Positions 40,431-49,200 of a DNA stretch of 64,000 nt are shown piece after piece. How positions within the stretch are numbered: the first letter of the stretch is position 1; each line of letters opens with the position of its first letter. Location: assembly GCA_963824705.1 (NCBI GenBank), contig CAWGQE010000003.1, positions 1,364,001 to 1,428,000 on the forward strand, in the 5' to 3' direction. Both the position numbers and the translations under genes were made by a program. This DNA is from VRUE01 sp963824705 (GTDB taxonomy: Bacteria > Actinomycetota > Thermoleophilia > Solirubrobacterales > 70-9). The notes beneath the pieces were generated by a model. That model ran no database searches, was not told where the DNA came from, and worked only from the letters and a program-made list of their open reading frames with translations.

Positions 40431-41503
40431 ATCCAACCGCGGTCGCGCGCGGTGAGGACCGCCTGCGCACGGTCGACGGCGCCGATCTTGCCGTAGACGT
40501 TGTGCAGGTGGGTGCGGATGGTCGAGACCGAGAGCTGCATCTCGCCGGCAATCTGCTTGTAGACCATGCCCTCGGAGAGATGACGTAGGACGTCAAGCTC
40601 GCGGCCGGAGAGCGGGCACGGCTCGCTGACCCGGGACTCGCGCTCCCGCGGGTATGGAAGCTCATAGAGAAGCTCGCGCAGGCCCTCGGGGCCGAGGCCA
40701 CAGCGCTTCGCGGTCTCGCGCAGGCGCTCCGGGGTCACCGCCTCGCCTTGGGAGTAGTGGGCAACCATGTCAGCGGTTGCGACCACCGCGGCGAGGCCTT
40801 CGGCGTCCTCGGCGTGGTGGCGCTCGATCGCGACGGCGATCCGCTGCGGCACGTTCCAGCGTCGCGCCAGGACGCCGCCGACCAGCGCGTGGTCGATGCC
40901 GAGCTGGTCGCGTTCTTCGCGGATCCGCTGCTCAGGCGTGCGCGAGGTTGCATCGAAGTAGGTCTTGCGACCCGGATGAAGCTTGGAGATGACCAGCCGC
41001 CCGATGTCGTGGAGCAGGGCCGCGACGACCAGCTCATCGCGGTCCTCCCAGCCGATCTCACGCCCGATCCGGGCGGCTGCCTGCTGAGTTGCGAGGGCGT
41101 GGACACGGAACTGCTCAGGGCGCAGCTCCCAGCCCCCGTTGGGCTCGAAGAAGTCGAAGACCGGCGCGGTGCCGGCGATCGCCAGTACGCCCGAGGGCTT
41201 CAGAATGTCGATCGCAGCCGGTACGCCGCCGACGTTGCCCAGGCTGCTGGCCCGGTTGGCGAAGCGCAGAACGGCGATCGTCAGAGCGACGTCGGCCTCA
41301 ACGGCCTCGACCAGGTCACCGATGCGGGAGGTCTCGGCCGTCGCGGCCTGCATCACACGGGCGCGGGACTCGATCAGCGCCGGGAATTTCTCCACCGCCT
41401 CGAAGGCCGCGGCCAGGCGCGCTCCGGGCGCGGGTGCTCCGGCGCCACGCGGCGCATCGGCCGAGTGCACCTTCCCATTGCTCTGCGTTTTGCTCGATGC
41501 CAT
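40427..41503 (-). CDS. HDOD-LuxR HTH fusion regulator
   Basis: A 358-aa protein: a low-complexity N-terminus (1-28), an HDOD domain (about 33-250) and a C-terminal LuxR HTH (about 295-358; LSGRELDVLRHLSEGMVYKQIAG, STIRTHLHNVYGKIGA). The HDOD part keeps H165-D166 (LLHDIGR) and later H229-H230, so metal binding or phosphohydrolase activity may persist, although most HDOD proteins are signalling scaffolds without activity. Direct fusion to a DNA-binding HTH is uncommon. It is convergent with another LuxR-HTH gene. Confidence 0.87.
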   Translation of the reverse strand: MASSKTQSNGKVHSADAPRGAGAPAPGARLAAAFEAVEKFPALIESRARVMQAATAETSRIGDLVEAVEADVALTIAVLRFANRASSLGNVGGVPAAIDILKPSGVLAIAGTAPVFDFFEPNGGWELRPEQFRVHALATQQAAARIGREIGWEDRDELVVAALLHDIGRLVISKLHPGRKTYFDATSRTPEQRIREERDQLGIDHALVGGVLARRWNVPQRIAVAIERHHAEDAEGLAAVVATADMVAHYSQGEAVTPERLRETAKRCGLGPEGLRELLYELPYPRERESRVSEPCPLSGRELDVLRHLSEGMVYKQIAGEMQLSVSTIRTHLHNVYGKIGAVDRAQAVLTARDRGWI

Positions 41504-41570
41504 AGTCAGGTCGCTCCGCCCCCATCATCGGCAGCAGAGGACGCACGGTTTAGCTTTGGCCTCCCGATTT

Positions 41571-42947
41571 TTAGGTGTCGCTTTGTGCGCTAAGGCGTAC
41601 CAGCGCCGCGTCGATGCGCCGCAGCGCTTCCTCACGGCCCAGCACGGCCAACGACTCGAAGATGCCGGGCGAGACGGTGCCGCCGCTGATCGCGACCCGA
41701 ATCGGCTGGTAGACGCGCCCGGGTTTGAGCCCCAGTCGCTCCGGCAATGGCGACAGCGCCGTCTCCACTTCCGCCGCGTCAAAGCCGCCCGCCGCGGCAA
41801 GCGCCTCCCGGGAGGCCTCGAGCGCCGCCGGTGCCTCGTCCTTCATCGTCTTCCGCCAGGCCTTCTCGTCCTCGACCGGAGGCTCGAAGAGGAAACGGAT
41901 CAGCGGCCAGACCTCGGCCAAGGTCTGGGCTTTCTCCTGCACGATCTCGCAAGCTGCACGCAGCTGCTCGTCCACTCGGCGCCCCAGGTGCGTGGCAACG
42001 GCCCGCACGTACTCATCGCGCGACATCTCGCGCATGTAGCGGCCGTTGACCCAGCGCAGCTTCTTCTCGTCGAAGATCGCCGCCGCCTTGCCGACGTCCG
42101 CGACCCGGAAGCGCTCGACCAGCTCCTCGGTCGGGATCAGCGTCGCATCGTCATCAGCCCCCCAGCCGAGCAGCGCCAGGTAGTTGCGCACGGCCGCCGG
42201 CAGATAGCCCGCATCGCGCAGCTCCTGCACCGAGGCGGCGCCGTGGCGCTTGGAGAGCTTGCGACCGTCGGGGCCGTGCAGGAGCGGCAGGTGCGCGTAG
42301 CGCGGCGCCTCGAAGCCGAGCGCCTCGAGCACGAGCAGCTGCTTCGGCGTGTTGGAGAGATGATCGTCGCCGCGCACTACATCGGTGATGCCCATCTCTG
42401 CGTCGTCCACTGCGACGGCGAAGTTGTAGAGGACCGAGCCGTCACCCCGCGCGATGACGAAGTCGTCATAGCTGCGGTTGGGGAAGCTGACCGGACCGCG
42501 GATCAGGTCCTCGACCACGGTCTCGCCCTCGTCGGGCACCCGCAGCCGCACCGCCGCGTCCGCCGCCTCGCTCGGCTCGCCCCGGTAACCGCGACCGGCA
42601 CCGTGCTCGGCCTTCCAGGCCTCGACGTCCTTCGCGGTGGCCTGGTCGCGATATGCGGCGCCGCTCTCAAGCAGGCGCTCCAGCGCCGCCTGGTGACTAT
42701 CGGAGCGCGAGGCCTGCGATACCGGCCCCTCGTCCCAGTCCAGCTCCAGCCAGCGCAGCGCGTCGAGGATCTGCTCGACGTTCTCCTCGGTAGAGCGCTC
42801 ACGGTCGGTGTCCTCGATCCGCAGCACCAGGGCGCCCCCCTCGTGGCGCGCCGCAAGCCAGTTGTAGAGTGCCGTCCTCGCCCCGCCGATGTGCAGCGCA
42901 CCGGTCGGCGAGGGAGCAAATCTCAAACGGGGGTTATCGCTGGTCAT
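41571..42947 (-). CDS. gltX: Glutamyl-tRNA synthetase
   Basis: A class I synthetase. It is 458 aa. HIGH is HIGG (19-22) and KMSKS is KLSKR (about 232). With GatCAB encoded in the window it may be the non-discriminating type that also charges tRNA(Gln); this is inferred, since the anticodon-binding specificity cannot be read here. Its ATG (42945-42947) shares two bases with the divergent nfo ATG in a single CATG. An in-frame GTG 24 nt upstream is an alternative start. Confidence 0.97.
   Translation of the reverse strand: MTSDNPRLRFAPSPTGALHIGGARTALYNWLAARHEGGALVLRIEDTDRERSTEENVEQILDALRWLELDWDEGPVSQASRSDSHQAALERLLESGAAYRDQATAKDVEAWKAEHGAGRGYRGEPSEAADAAVRLRVPDEGETVVEDLIRGPVSFPNRSYDDFVIARGDGSVLYNFAVAVDDAEMGITDVVRGDDHLSNTPKQLLVLEALGFEAPRYAHLPLLHGPDGRKLSKRHGAASVQELRDAGYLPAAVRNYLALLGWGADDDATLIPTEELVERFRVADVGKAAAIFDEKKLRWVNGRYMREMSRDEYVRAVATHLGRRVDEQLRAACEIVQEKAQTLAEVWPLIRFLFEPPVEDEKAWRKTMKDEAPAALEASREALAAAGGFDAAEVETALSPLPERLGLKPGRVYQPIRVAISGGTVSPGIFESLAVLGREEALRRIDAALVRLSAQSDT
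42934..42939 (+). promoter_or_regulatory. -10 element for a leaderless nfo transcript
   Basis: TTATCG ends 6 nt before the nfo ATG, inside the gltX coding region. A start of transcription at the ATG would explain how the gene is expressed with no intergenic space. Confidence 0.35.
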
Positions 42948-43809
42948 GTTGATCGGAGCGCATGTCTCCACGGCAGGTGGACTTGCCAACGCAATCGAGC
43001 GCGGCGAGGAGCGCGGCTGCGAATCTATCCAGATCTTCAACCAGAGTCCGCGGATGTGGCGGCCGACCAACTACGGCCCCGACGATTTCGCGGCGTTCAA
43101 AGAGGCGATGGACGCCTCGTCGGTCAAAGTAGTCGCGATCCACGCGGTCTACCTGATCAACTGCGCCTCGAAAGACAAAGAGCTGCGCAAGAAATCGCTT
43201 GCCTCGCTCACCCACGCCCTGCGGATCGGCGACGGCATCGGCGCCGCCGGCGTCGTCCTCCATCCGGGCGCGCAGAAAGGCGAGCCCCTCGGACCGTCGA
43301 TCAAACGCGCCGCCAAGGTCATCGCGGCGGCCGTGAAGGACAGCGACAGCTGCCCGCTCCTGCTCGAGCAGACCGCCGGCCACAAAGGCCTGCTCGGCCG
43401 CGACTTCGACCAAACCGCCGAGCTGATCGACCTGGCCGGCGGCGGCAAGCGCCTCGGCCTCTGCCTCGACTCCTGCCACCTTTTCGTCCAGGGCTACGAC
43501 GTGACGGACGCCGAGCACCTCAGCGAAGTAGTCGACGAAGCCGACGAGAAGGTAGGCCTAGACCGCCTCCGCTGCCTCCACGTAAACGACGCCGCCGCCC
43601 CCCTCGGCTCCTGTCGCGACCGCCACGCCAACATCGGCAAAGGCGAGATGGGCAAACAGGGCCTGGCCGCCTTCCTATCCGAGCCCCGCTTTGAAGGCTT
43701 ACCGGCAACCCTGGAGACGCCAGGTCCGAACAAGAAAGGCGCGGACAAAAAAGAAGTTACGGCAGCAAAGCGCCTACGGCAGACCGGACTCAAACGCCGC
43801 GAGAAGTGA
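42946..43809 (+). CDS. nfo: Endonuclease IV
   Basis: An AP endonuclease of base-excision repair, a TIM barrel with three zincs. It is 287 aa and begins MLIGAHVSTAGGL, the family start. Metal-site segments are all present: HAVYLIN, LHPGA, LLEQTAG, CLDSCHLF, CLHVNDA and DRHANIGKGEMG. The start codon overlaps the divergent gltX start by 2 bp. A partial repeat copy lies just after the stop. Confidence 0.96.
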   Translation: MLIGAHVSTAGGLANAIERGEERGCESIQIFNQSPRMWRPTNYGPDDFAAFKEAMDASSVKVVAIHAVYLINCASKDKELRKKSLASLTHALRIGDGIGAAGVVLHPGAQKGEPLGPSIKRAAKVIAAAVKDSDSCPLLLEQTAGHKGLLGRDFDQTAELIDLAGGGKRLGLCLDSCHLFVQGYDVTDAEHLSEVVDEADEKVGLDRLRCLHVNDAAAPLGSCRDRHANIGKGEMGKQGLAAFLSEPRFEGLPATLETPGPNKKGADKKEVTAAKRLRQTGLKRREK

Positions 43810-43810
43810 G

Positions 43811-43865
43811 AGACGGCGATGCGCTCTCGCGGGAATTGATATCGCACGCGCTGCGCGCTCGCGAC
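43811..43865 (-). repeat. Partial copy of the family 1 hairpin element
   Basis: On the minus strand, 43834-43865 matches the right half of the core of the 44303-44444 copy (30 of 33 aligned columns). It continues into an arm-like segment (43811-43833). The other arm and left core half are missing. It lies between nfo and the cupin gene, inverted relative to the copy on the cupin's other side. Confidence 0.7.
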
Positions 43866-43876
43866 TTACCTGCGCG

Positions 43877-44272
43877 TTAGCTTGATTCGGAATTCCCGTC
43901 GGTGCGGCCGTAGTGATCATCCAGTCGAACGACATCGTCTAGCTCTGGAGTGGAGACCTCAAGCACCACCGAATCCTCTATCGCCTCGATGGTGTGAACG
44001 ACGTTTGGTTCGTTGCGCCAGACGTCTCCTGGCTCGATCTCGCGCTCTTGAAGCTGCTCCTGAGATGCACCTTGGCTGATCTTCGCTCGCCCCGAGAGCA
44101 AGTAGGAGGTCTCGTCCTTTGCCAGGTGGTACTGGACCGAGAGCCGCTGCCCCGCATTAACCCACAGGATCTTCCCCGCGTAGCGATCTGTATGTGCGTA
44201 CCAGAGCTCGCTGCCCCAGGGCTTCGGCACTTCGTGTGGGAGCGACTCCGCCATTGCGGGCGCGATGATCAC
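43877..44272 (-). CDS. Mannose-6-phosphate isomerase-like cupin
   Basis: A 131-aa single cupin resembling the C-terminal half of phosphomannose isomerase/GDP-mannose pyrophosphorylase proteins: KPWGSELWYAHTDRYAGKIL, LSVQYHLAKDETSYLLSG with the metal-binding His/Glu, then EPGDVWRNEPNVVHTIEA. It probably acts on or senses a phosphorylated sugar. GC content is visibly lower and codons less biased than its neighbours. The start is GTG 44272 or ATG 44254. It is flanked by inverted copies of the family 1 repeat. Confidence 0.82.
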   Translation of the reverse strand: MIIAPAMAESLPHEVPKPWGSELWYAHTDRYAGKILWVNAGQRLSVQYHLAKDETSYLLSGRAKISQGASQEQLQEREIEPGDVWRNEPNVVHTIEAIEDSVVLEVSTPELDDVVRLDDHYGRTDGNSESS

Positions 44273-44302
44273 ATGAACCCGTGCCGTAGGCGTTTGAGGT
44301 CA

Positions 44303-44444
44303 GGAAGCCCGGTCGTCCTCCGGGCGAATGTCGCGAAGCGGCGATATGCAATCTGTCTTTTGCGCGGCGTAGCCGCGCGGCATCTTCGTCGCTAAGCGCG
44401 CAGCGCGTGCGACATCAATTCGGCCGGAGGACGACCGGGCTTCC
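44303..44444 (+). repeat. Long hairpin element, family 1, copy D
   Basis: Arms 44303-44329 and 44418-44444 (27 nt each) match in 26 of 27 positions and enclose an 88-nt core (44330-44417). The core is about 81 percent identical without gaps to copy A at 8403-8544. The arms do not match those of copy A in sequence, but both are self-complementary and the same length. It lies in the 249-bp gap between the cupin and the acyl-CoA dehydrogenase. Confidence 0.85.
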
Positions 44445-44456
44445 GCTCATCGCAGG

Positions 44457-44490
44457 CGACTTTGCAGGGGCTGTGACCCGGGCAAAGTCG
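44457..44490 (-). terminator. Hairpin downstream of the acyl-CoA dehydrogenase
   Basis: CGACTTTGC (44457-44465) and GCAAAGTCG (44482-44490) form a perfect 9-bp stem with a 16-nt loop, about 30 nt after the stop codon. There is no U-run. U-less hairpin terminators are plausible in GC-rich actinobacteria. Confidence 0.4.
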
Positions 44491-44521
44491 ACAGCGGCGC
44501 TCGTGGAACCTGTGCGGCGGG

Positions 44522-45811
44522 CTATTTGATGTGGACGCCGGAGATCGCGCGACTGATGACCAGGCGCTGGATCTCGGAGGTGCCCTCGAAGATCGTGTAG
44601 ATCTTGGCGTCGCGGTGCATCCGCTCGACCGGGAACTCGCGGGTGTAGCCGTTGCCACCGAGGATCTGGATCGCCCGCTCGGTCGCCCAGACGGCGACCT
44701 CGCCGGCCTTGAGCTTCGACATCGAGCCCTCGGCGTTTTCGAACTTCTGCCCAGTGCGACCCATCCAGGCGGCACGCCAGACGAGCAGGCGGGCGGCATC
44801 GATCTCCATCTTCATGTCGGCGAGGGCGAAGGCGATCGACTGGTTCTCGATGATCGCCTTGCCGAACTGCTGTCGCTCTTTGGCGTACTCGAGCGAGTAC
44901 TCGTAGGCGGCGCGGGCGATGCCGATCGCCTGCGCGCCGACGGTCGGCCGGCTCGCCTCGAAGGTCTGCATCGCCGCTTGCGATTTGGAGCTCTTGCCCT
45001 CGCGGACCCGGGCGAGGCGCTCGTCGAGCTTCTCTTTGCCGCCGAGCAGGCACGAGCCCGGGATGCGGCAGTCGTCGAGGTGGACGTCGGCGGTGTGGGA
45101 GGCGCGCAGACCGTGCTTCTTGACCTTGGCGCCCTGCTGGCAACCCTTCGTGCCGGGTGGGATGACGAAGGCGGCGTGCCCGCGCGAGCGTAGCTCGCGA
45201 TCGACCGAGGCGATCACGACATGGACGTCGGCGATGCCGCCGTTGGTCGCCCAGGCCTTCTGCCCGTTGAGCACCCACTCGTCGGTCGCCTCGTCGTACT
45301 TGGCGGTGGTGCGGATCGCCGCCACGTCGGAGCCCGCGTCCGGCTCCGAAGCGCAGAAGGCGGCCACCTTGGGGTCGTCCTCGGTGCCGAAGCACTGCGG
45401 GATCCACTCACCCATCTGCTCCGGGGTTCCCTGCCCGAAGATCGCGGCGACGGCCAGCGAGGTACCCATGATCGCCATGCCGATGCCGGCGTCGCCCCAG
45501 AAGAGCTCCTCGTTGGCTATCGGCAGCGTCAGACCGGTGTCGTCGCCGAAGAACTGGCCCAGCGCTTCGAATCCGTAGAGGCCGATCTTGGCGGCCTCCT
45601 GGATAACGGGCCAGGGCGTCTCCTCGCGCTCGTCCCATTCGGCGGCCGCGGGGCGCACGACGCCCTCGGCGAAGCCATGGACCCAGTCGCGGATGTCCTG
45701 CTGGTCCTGATTCAGCTCGAGCGTGAACTTGGGGCCCTCGGCCCCGGCGTCATCAGCCGCCGCGTCCATCGCCACCTGCTCTGCCTCTGCTACTGCCGAA
45801 GAATCGCTCAT
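44522..45811 (-). CDS. Acyl-CoA dehydrogenase
   Basis: An FAD enzyme introducing the first double bond in acyl-CoA oxidation. It is 429 aa. FAD/acyl signatures are AAFCASEPDAGSDVA, WVLNGQKAWATNG and a C-terminal IQILGGNGYTREFPVERMHRD. The catalytic glutamate is in YTIFEGTSEIQRLV (about residue 407). An N-terminal acidic Ala-rich extension of about 28 residues precedes the fold. Chain-length specificity is unknown. It is last in a minus-strand run dnaE - Cys-rich protein - acyl-CoA dehydrogenase. Confidence 0.95.
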   Translation of the reverse strand: MSDSSAVAEAEQVAMDAAADDAGAEGPKFTLELNQDQQDIRDWVHGFAEGVVRPAAAEWDEREETPWPVIQEAAKIGLYGFEALGQFFGDDTGLTLPIANEELFWGDAGIGMAIMGTSLAVAAIFGQGTPEQMGEWIPQCFGTEDDPKVAAFCASEPDAGSDVAAIRTTAKYDEATDEWVLNGQKAWATNGGIADVHVVIASVDRELRSRGHAAFVIPPGTKGCQQGAKVKKHGLRASHTADVHLDDCRIPGSCLLGGKEKLDERLARVREGKSSKSQAAMQTFEASRPTVGAQAIGIARAAYEYSLEYAKERQQFGKAIIENQSIAFALADMKMEIDAARLLVWRAAWMGRTGQKFENAEGSMSKLKAGEVAVWATERAIQILGGNGYTREFPVERMHRDAKIYTIFEGTSEIQRLVISRAISGVHIK

Positions 45812-45841
45812 GCCGTAAAGCCTACATGGAACCGTGTCGAC

Positions 45842-46237
45842 TTAGACGCCAGGTGGCTCAGATGCAAGGTCGCGCAAATCGAACGCCCGCAGGCCCTCCG
45901 GACCGTCGTCGGTGCAGTCGAAAAAGCGATGGTTGACGCAGTCGTACTCAGGCCCCGAGCCTGCGTAGGCACGCTCGACCGAGAAGGGGCAGTGGGGCAG
46001 CGCCGTACCGGTCATCTTGACTCCGCCAAAGCCACCCGGCTGCAAGACCGCGTCGAGCTCGATCTTGGCGGCGAAGACCTCCTGCATGCAACCGACGTAC
46101 TGCGTCCCCGTCAGGCCATCGACGTAGCTGTAGAGGAAGCGACAACCGAGCTCGACGCAGCTTCGCGGCTCCACCATCTTGTCGCAGAAAGAACGGCACT
46201 GACGGCACTCACCGGTCTTCTGGCGCGTAGCGGGCAC
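45842..46237 (-). CDS. Cys-rich protein of unknown function
   Basis: A 131-aa protein with nine cysteines: CxxCxxxC (11, 14, 18), then 27, 32, 50, 83, 100 and 108. The spacing suggests a bound metal or Fe-S cluster, or several disulfides; there is no signal peptide, which favours metal binding in the cytoplasm. Three aromatic-rich blocks (FLYSYVDG, PHCPFSVERAY, YDCVNHRFFDC) look conserved in style. I recognise no family. The GTG start is 9 bp after the dnaE stop, so it is co-transcribed with dnaE. Confidence 0.75.
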   Translation of the reverse strand: MPATRQKTGECRQCRSFCDKMVEPRSCVELGCRFLYSYVDGLTGTQYVGCMQEVFAAKIELDAVLQPGGFGGVKMTGTALPHCPFSVERAYAGSGPEYDCVNHRFFDCTDDGPEGLRAFDLRDLASEPPGV

Positions 46238-46246
46238 AGCAGAAGT

Positions 46247-49200
46247 CTAGGCAGCCAGAGCGTCGGCGCCTAGGACGTGATCCAACTCCGCCAGCAACTT
46301 GCTCGAGTTGCGAACCTTGAACTCCTCGCCCAGCTTCCACTCACGGGCCCTGCCGTCTTCGCCGGGGATCGCCAGGAAGACCTCGGCGTCGCCCCGATGG
46401 CCCTCGAAGACCGTCTTCAGTTCCTCGATCAGATGAGGATTGCCAAGGCTCGCCGTGTCGATCGTCAGCCGCAGCGGGGCCGCCGGTGCGCTCGCGGCGG
46501 CGCTCGCCCGGGCCATCTCCTCCACATCGGGTTCGAATCGCTCGGCCTCTTGCACGACGAGCTTCGTCTCGCCCCGGTCCTTGTGGTCTATCCGGCCGCG
46601 GACGATGACGACGGCATCGGTCTCGATCGCCCCGGCGCTCTCGGTCTGGTCGGCCTTGAAGACCAGCATCTCGACCTGTCCTTCGATGTCGTCGAGCGTC
46701 GCGAACATCATCTGATTGCCGCTCTTGGTGCGGATCTTCTTGCTCTCGGCGACGATGCCGCCGACGGTGACCCAAGCCCCGTCTGGCTTGTTCGCCAGGT
46801 CCGCCAGGCTGCAATCGACGCGGGCACGCAGCGCCTCGCGGACTTCCGAGAGCGGATGCGAGGAAAGATAGGTGCCGAGAGTCTCCTTCTCCAGCGCCAG
46901 CAGCTCGCGGCGCTCGAACTCGGCGGCTGAGATCGGCGGGCGGTGGTGGGAGCTCGAGGAGCCCCCCTCCCCCTCACTGGCCGCCGCGTCGCCGAAGTCG
47001 AAGATCGAGCCCTGGCCGAGCTGAGCGTCCTCCTGGGCTTTCTGGCCGGCCGACTGCGCCGCCGGCAGCGCCTCGAGCATGCCTTTCCTAGTCGCCCCGG
47101 TGGAGTCGAGAGCGCCGCACTTGATCAGGCATTCGATCGCCCGTTTGTTGACCGCGCGCGAGTCGACCCGCTCGCAGAAGTCCCAAATCGAGGCGATCTG
47201 AGCATCCTCGCGAGCTCGCAGGATCGCCTCGACCGCCGAGTGCCCGACGTTCTTCACCGCGTCGAGGCCGAAGCGGATCGCCTTCTCGGAGACGACGAAG
47301 CTGTGGTCGGAGGAGTTGACGTCGGGCGGCAGCACGTCGATCCCCATCTCCGCGCAGCGGTTGACGAAGAGCGGCACCTTGTCTTTGGTGTTCATCACCG
47401 AGGAGATCACGGCCGCCATGTACTCGGCCGGGTAGTTGGCCTTGAGGTAGGCGGTGCGGTAGGAGATCAGCCCATAGCAGGCGGCGTGGGACTTGTTGAA
47501 GGAGTAGTCGGCCGCCGCTTCGTTCAGCTTCCAGAGATCCTTGGCAACCGCCGTGGCGGTGTCGGATTCGGCCAGGCCCTGCATGAATTTGTCCTTCATC
47601 GTCGCCATCAGGTCGCGCTTCTTCTTGCCGATCGCCTTGCGCAGGTCATCCGCCTCGGCGCCCGTGAAGCCGGCCATCGAACGCGCGATCTCCATCAACT
47701 GCTCCTGGTAGATGACGCAGCCGTGAGTCTCCTCGGTGATCGCCCGCAGCCGTGGGTCGGGATAGCGCACCGTCGAGGGATCCCGCTTGCCCTTGGCGTA
47801 GGCGGGGATGTAGGCCATCGCCCCTGGTCGGTAGAGGGCGCCGAGGGCGACGATGTCGGCGAACTCGGTCGGTCCGACCTTGCGCAGGGCGTCCCGCATC
47901 CCCTCCGACTCGAACTGGAAGACACCGGTGGAGTCGCCGGCGGCGAGCATCGCGTAGGTCTTCGCGTCGTCGATCGGGATCTTCTCCATGTCGACCCTCT
48001 CGCCGCCACGCGAGCGCTCGATGATGTCGATCGCGTCCTCGATCACGTCAAGGTTGCGCAGGCCGAGGAAATCCATCTTCAGCAGCCCCATCTCCTCGAT
48101 CGGCCCCATCGAGTACTGGGTCACGATCTTGTACTGACGCTCCGGCTTGCCACCGCCGTTGCCGGCTGCCGGCGCGTTGCGGTCCTCGGCCAGCTGCAGT
48201 GGCACCACCTCGTGCAAGGGCCGGTCGGCGATCACCACCGCGGCGGCGTGGATCGAGTTGTTGCGAATGATCCCCTCGAGCCCCTGGGCCACGTCGATGA
48301 TCCGTTTCGCGTCCGGCTCGGCGTCGTAGGTCCGTTTCAGCTCCTGCCCCGACTTCAGGCATTCCTCGAAGGAGGGGCTGCGGCCCATGATCGGCTCCGG
48401 GATCTGCTTGGCGAGACGATCGCCGCTGCCGTAGTCGAAGCCGAGGACCCGCGCGGCGTCGCGGGTCGCCGCGCGCGGCGCCATCTTGCCAAAGGTGATG
48501 ATCTGGGCCACCGACTCGCGGCCGTACTTGTCGCCGACATAGCGGATCATCCGCTCCCGCCCGCGGACGGAGAAGTCGATGTCGATATCCGGCATCGATT
48601 TGCGCCCGGGGTTGAGGAAGCGCTCGAAGATCAGGCCCTCGGCAAGCGGATCGAGGTCGGTGATCTTGAGCACGTAGGAGACGATCGAGCCCGCCGCCGA
48701 GCCACGGCCGGGGCCGACGGCAACGCCGTTCTCCTTGGCGTAGCGGACGAAGTCCCAGACGATCAGGAAGTAGGAGGCAAAGCCCATCTCCTCGATCACG
48801 CCGAGCTCGAACTCCATCCGCTCCACGGCCTCGGCCGGAGCGGGGTCGCCGTAGCGGGCCCGCAGCCCCTCGCCGGCGATCCTCCGCAGCATCGCCTCCG
48901 GCTCCTCGCCATCCTCGGTCGGGTAGCGCGGCAGCAGCAGGCTGCCCAGCTCGATTTCCAGCGAGCAGCGCTCGGCGATCTCCAGCGTCGTCGGGATCGC
49001 CTCGGGCCACTCGGCGAAGGAGTCGGCCATCTCCTCGTTGCTCTTGAGGAAGAACTCATTGGTGTCGAAGCTCATCTTCGGCGCCTCGAGGGTCGACTTG
49101 GTCTGTACGCAGAGCAGCGCCGCGTGGTTGTCGAAGTCCTCGCGGCGCAGGTAGTGGACGTCGGCGGTGCCGACCAGCGGACGGTTCAGCTCGCGGGCGA

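Noticed and set aside
46525..46545. GGTTCGAATC, another tRNA T-loop look-alike
   Set aside because: Lies in the well-conserved C-terminal part of dnaE with no cloverleaf around it.
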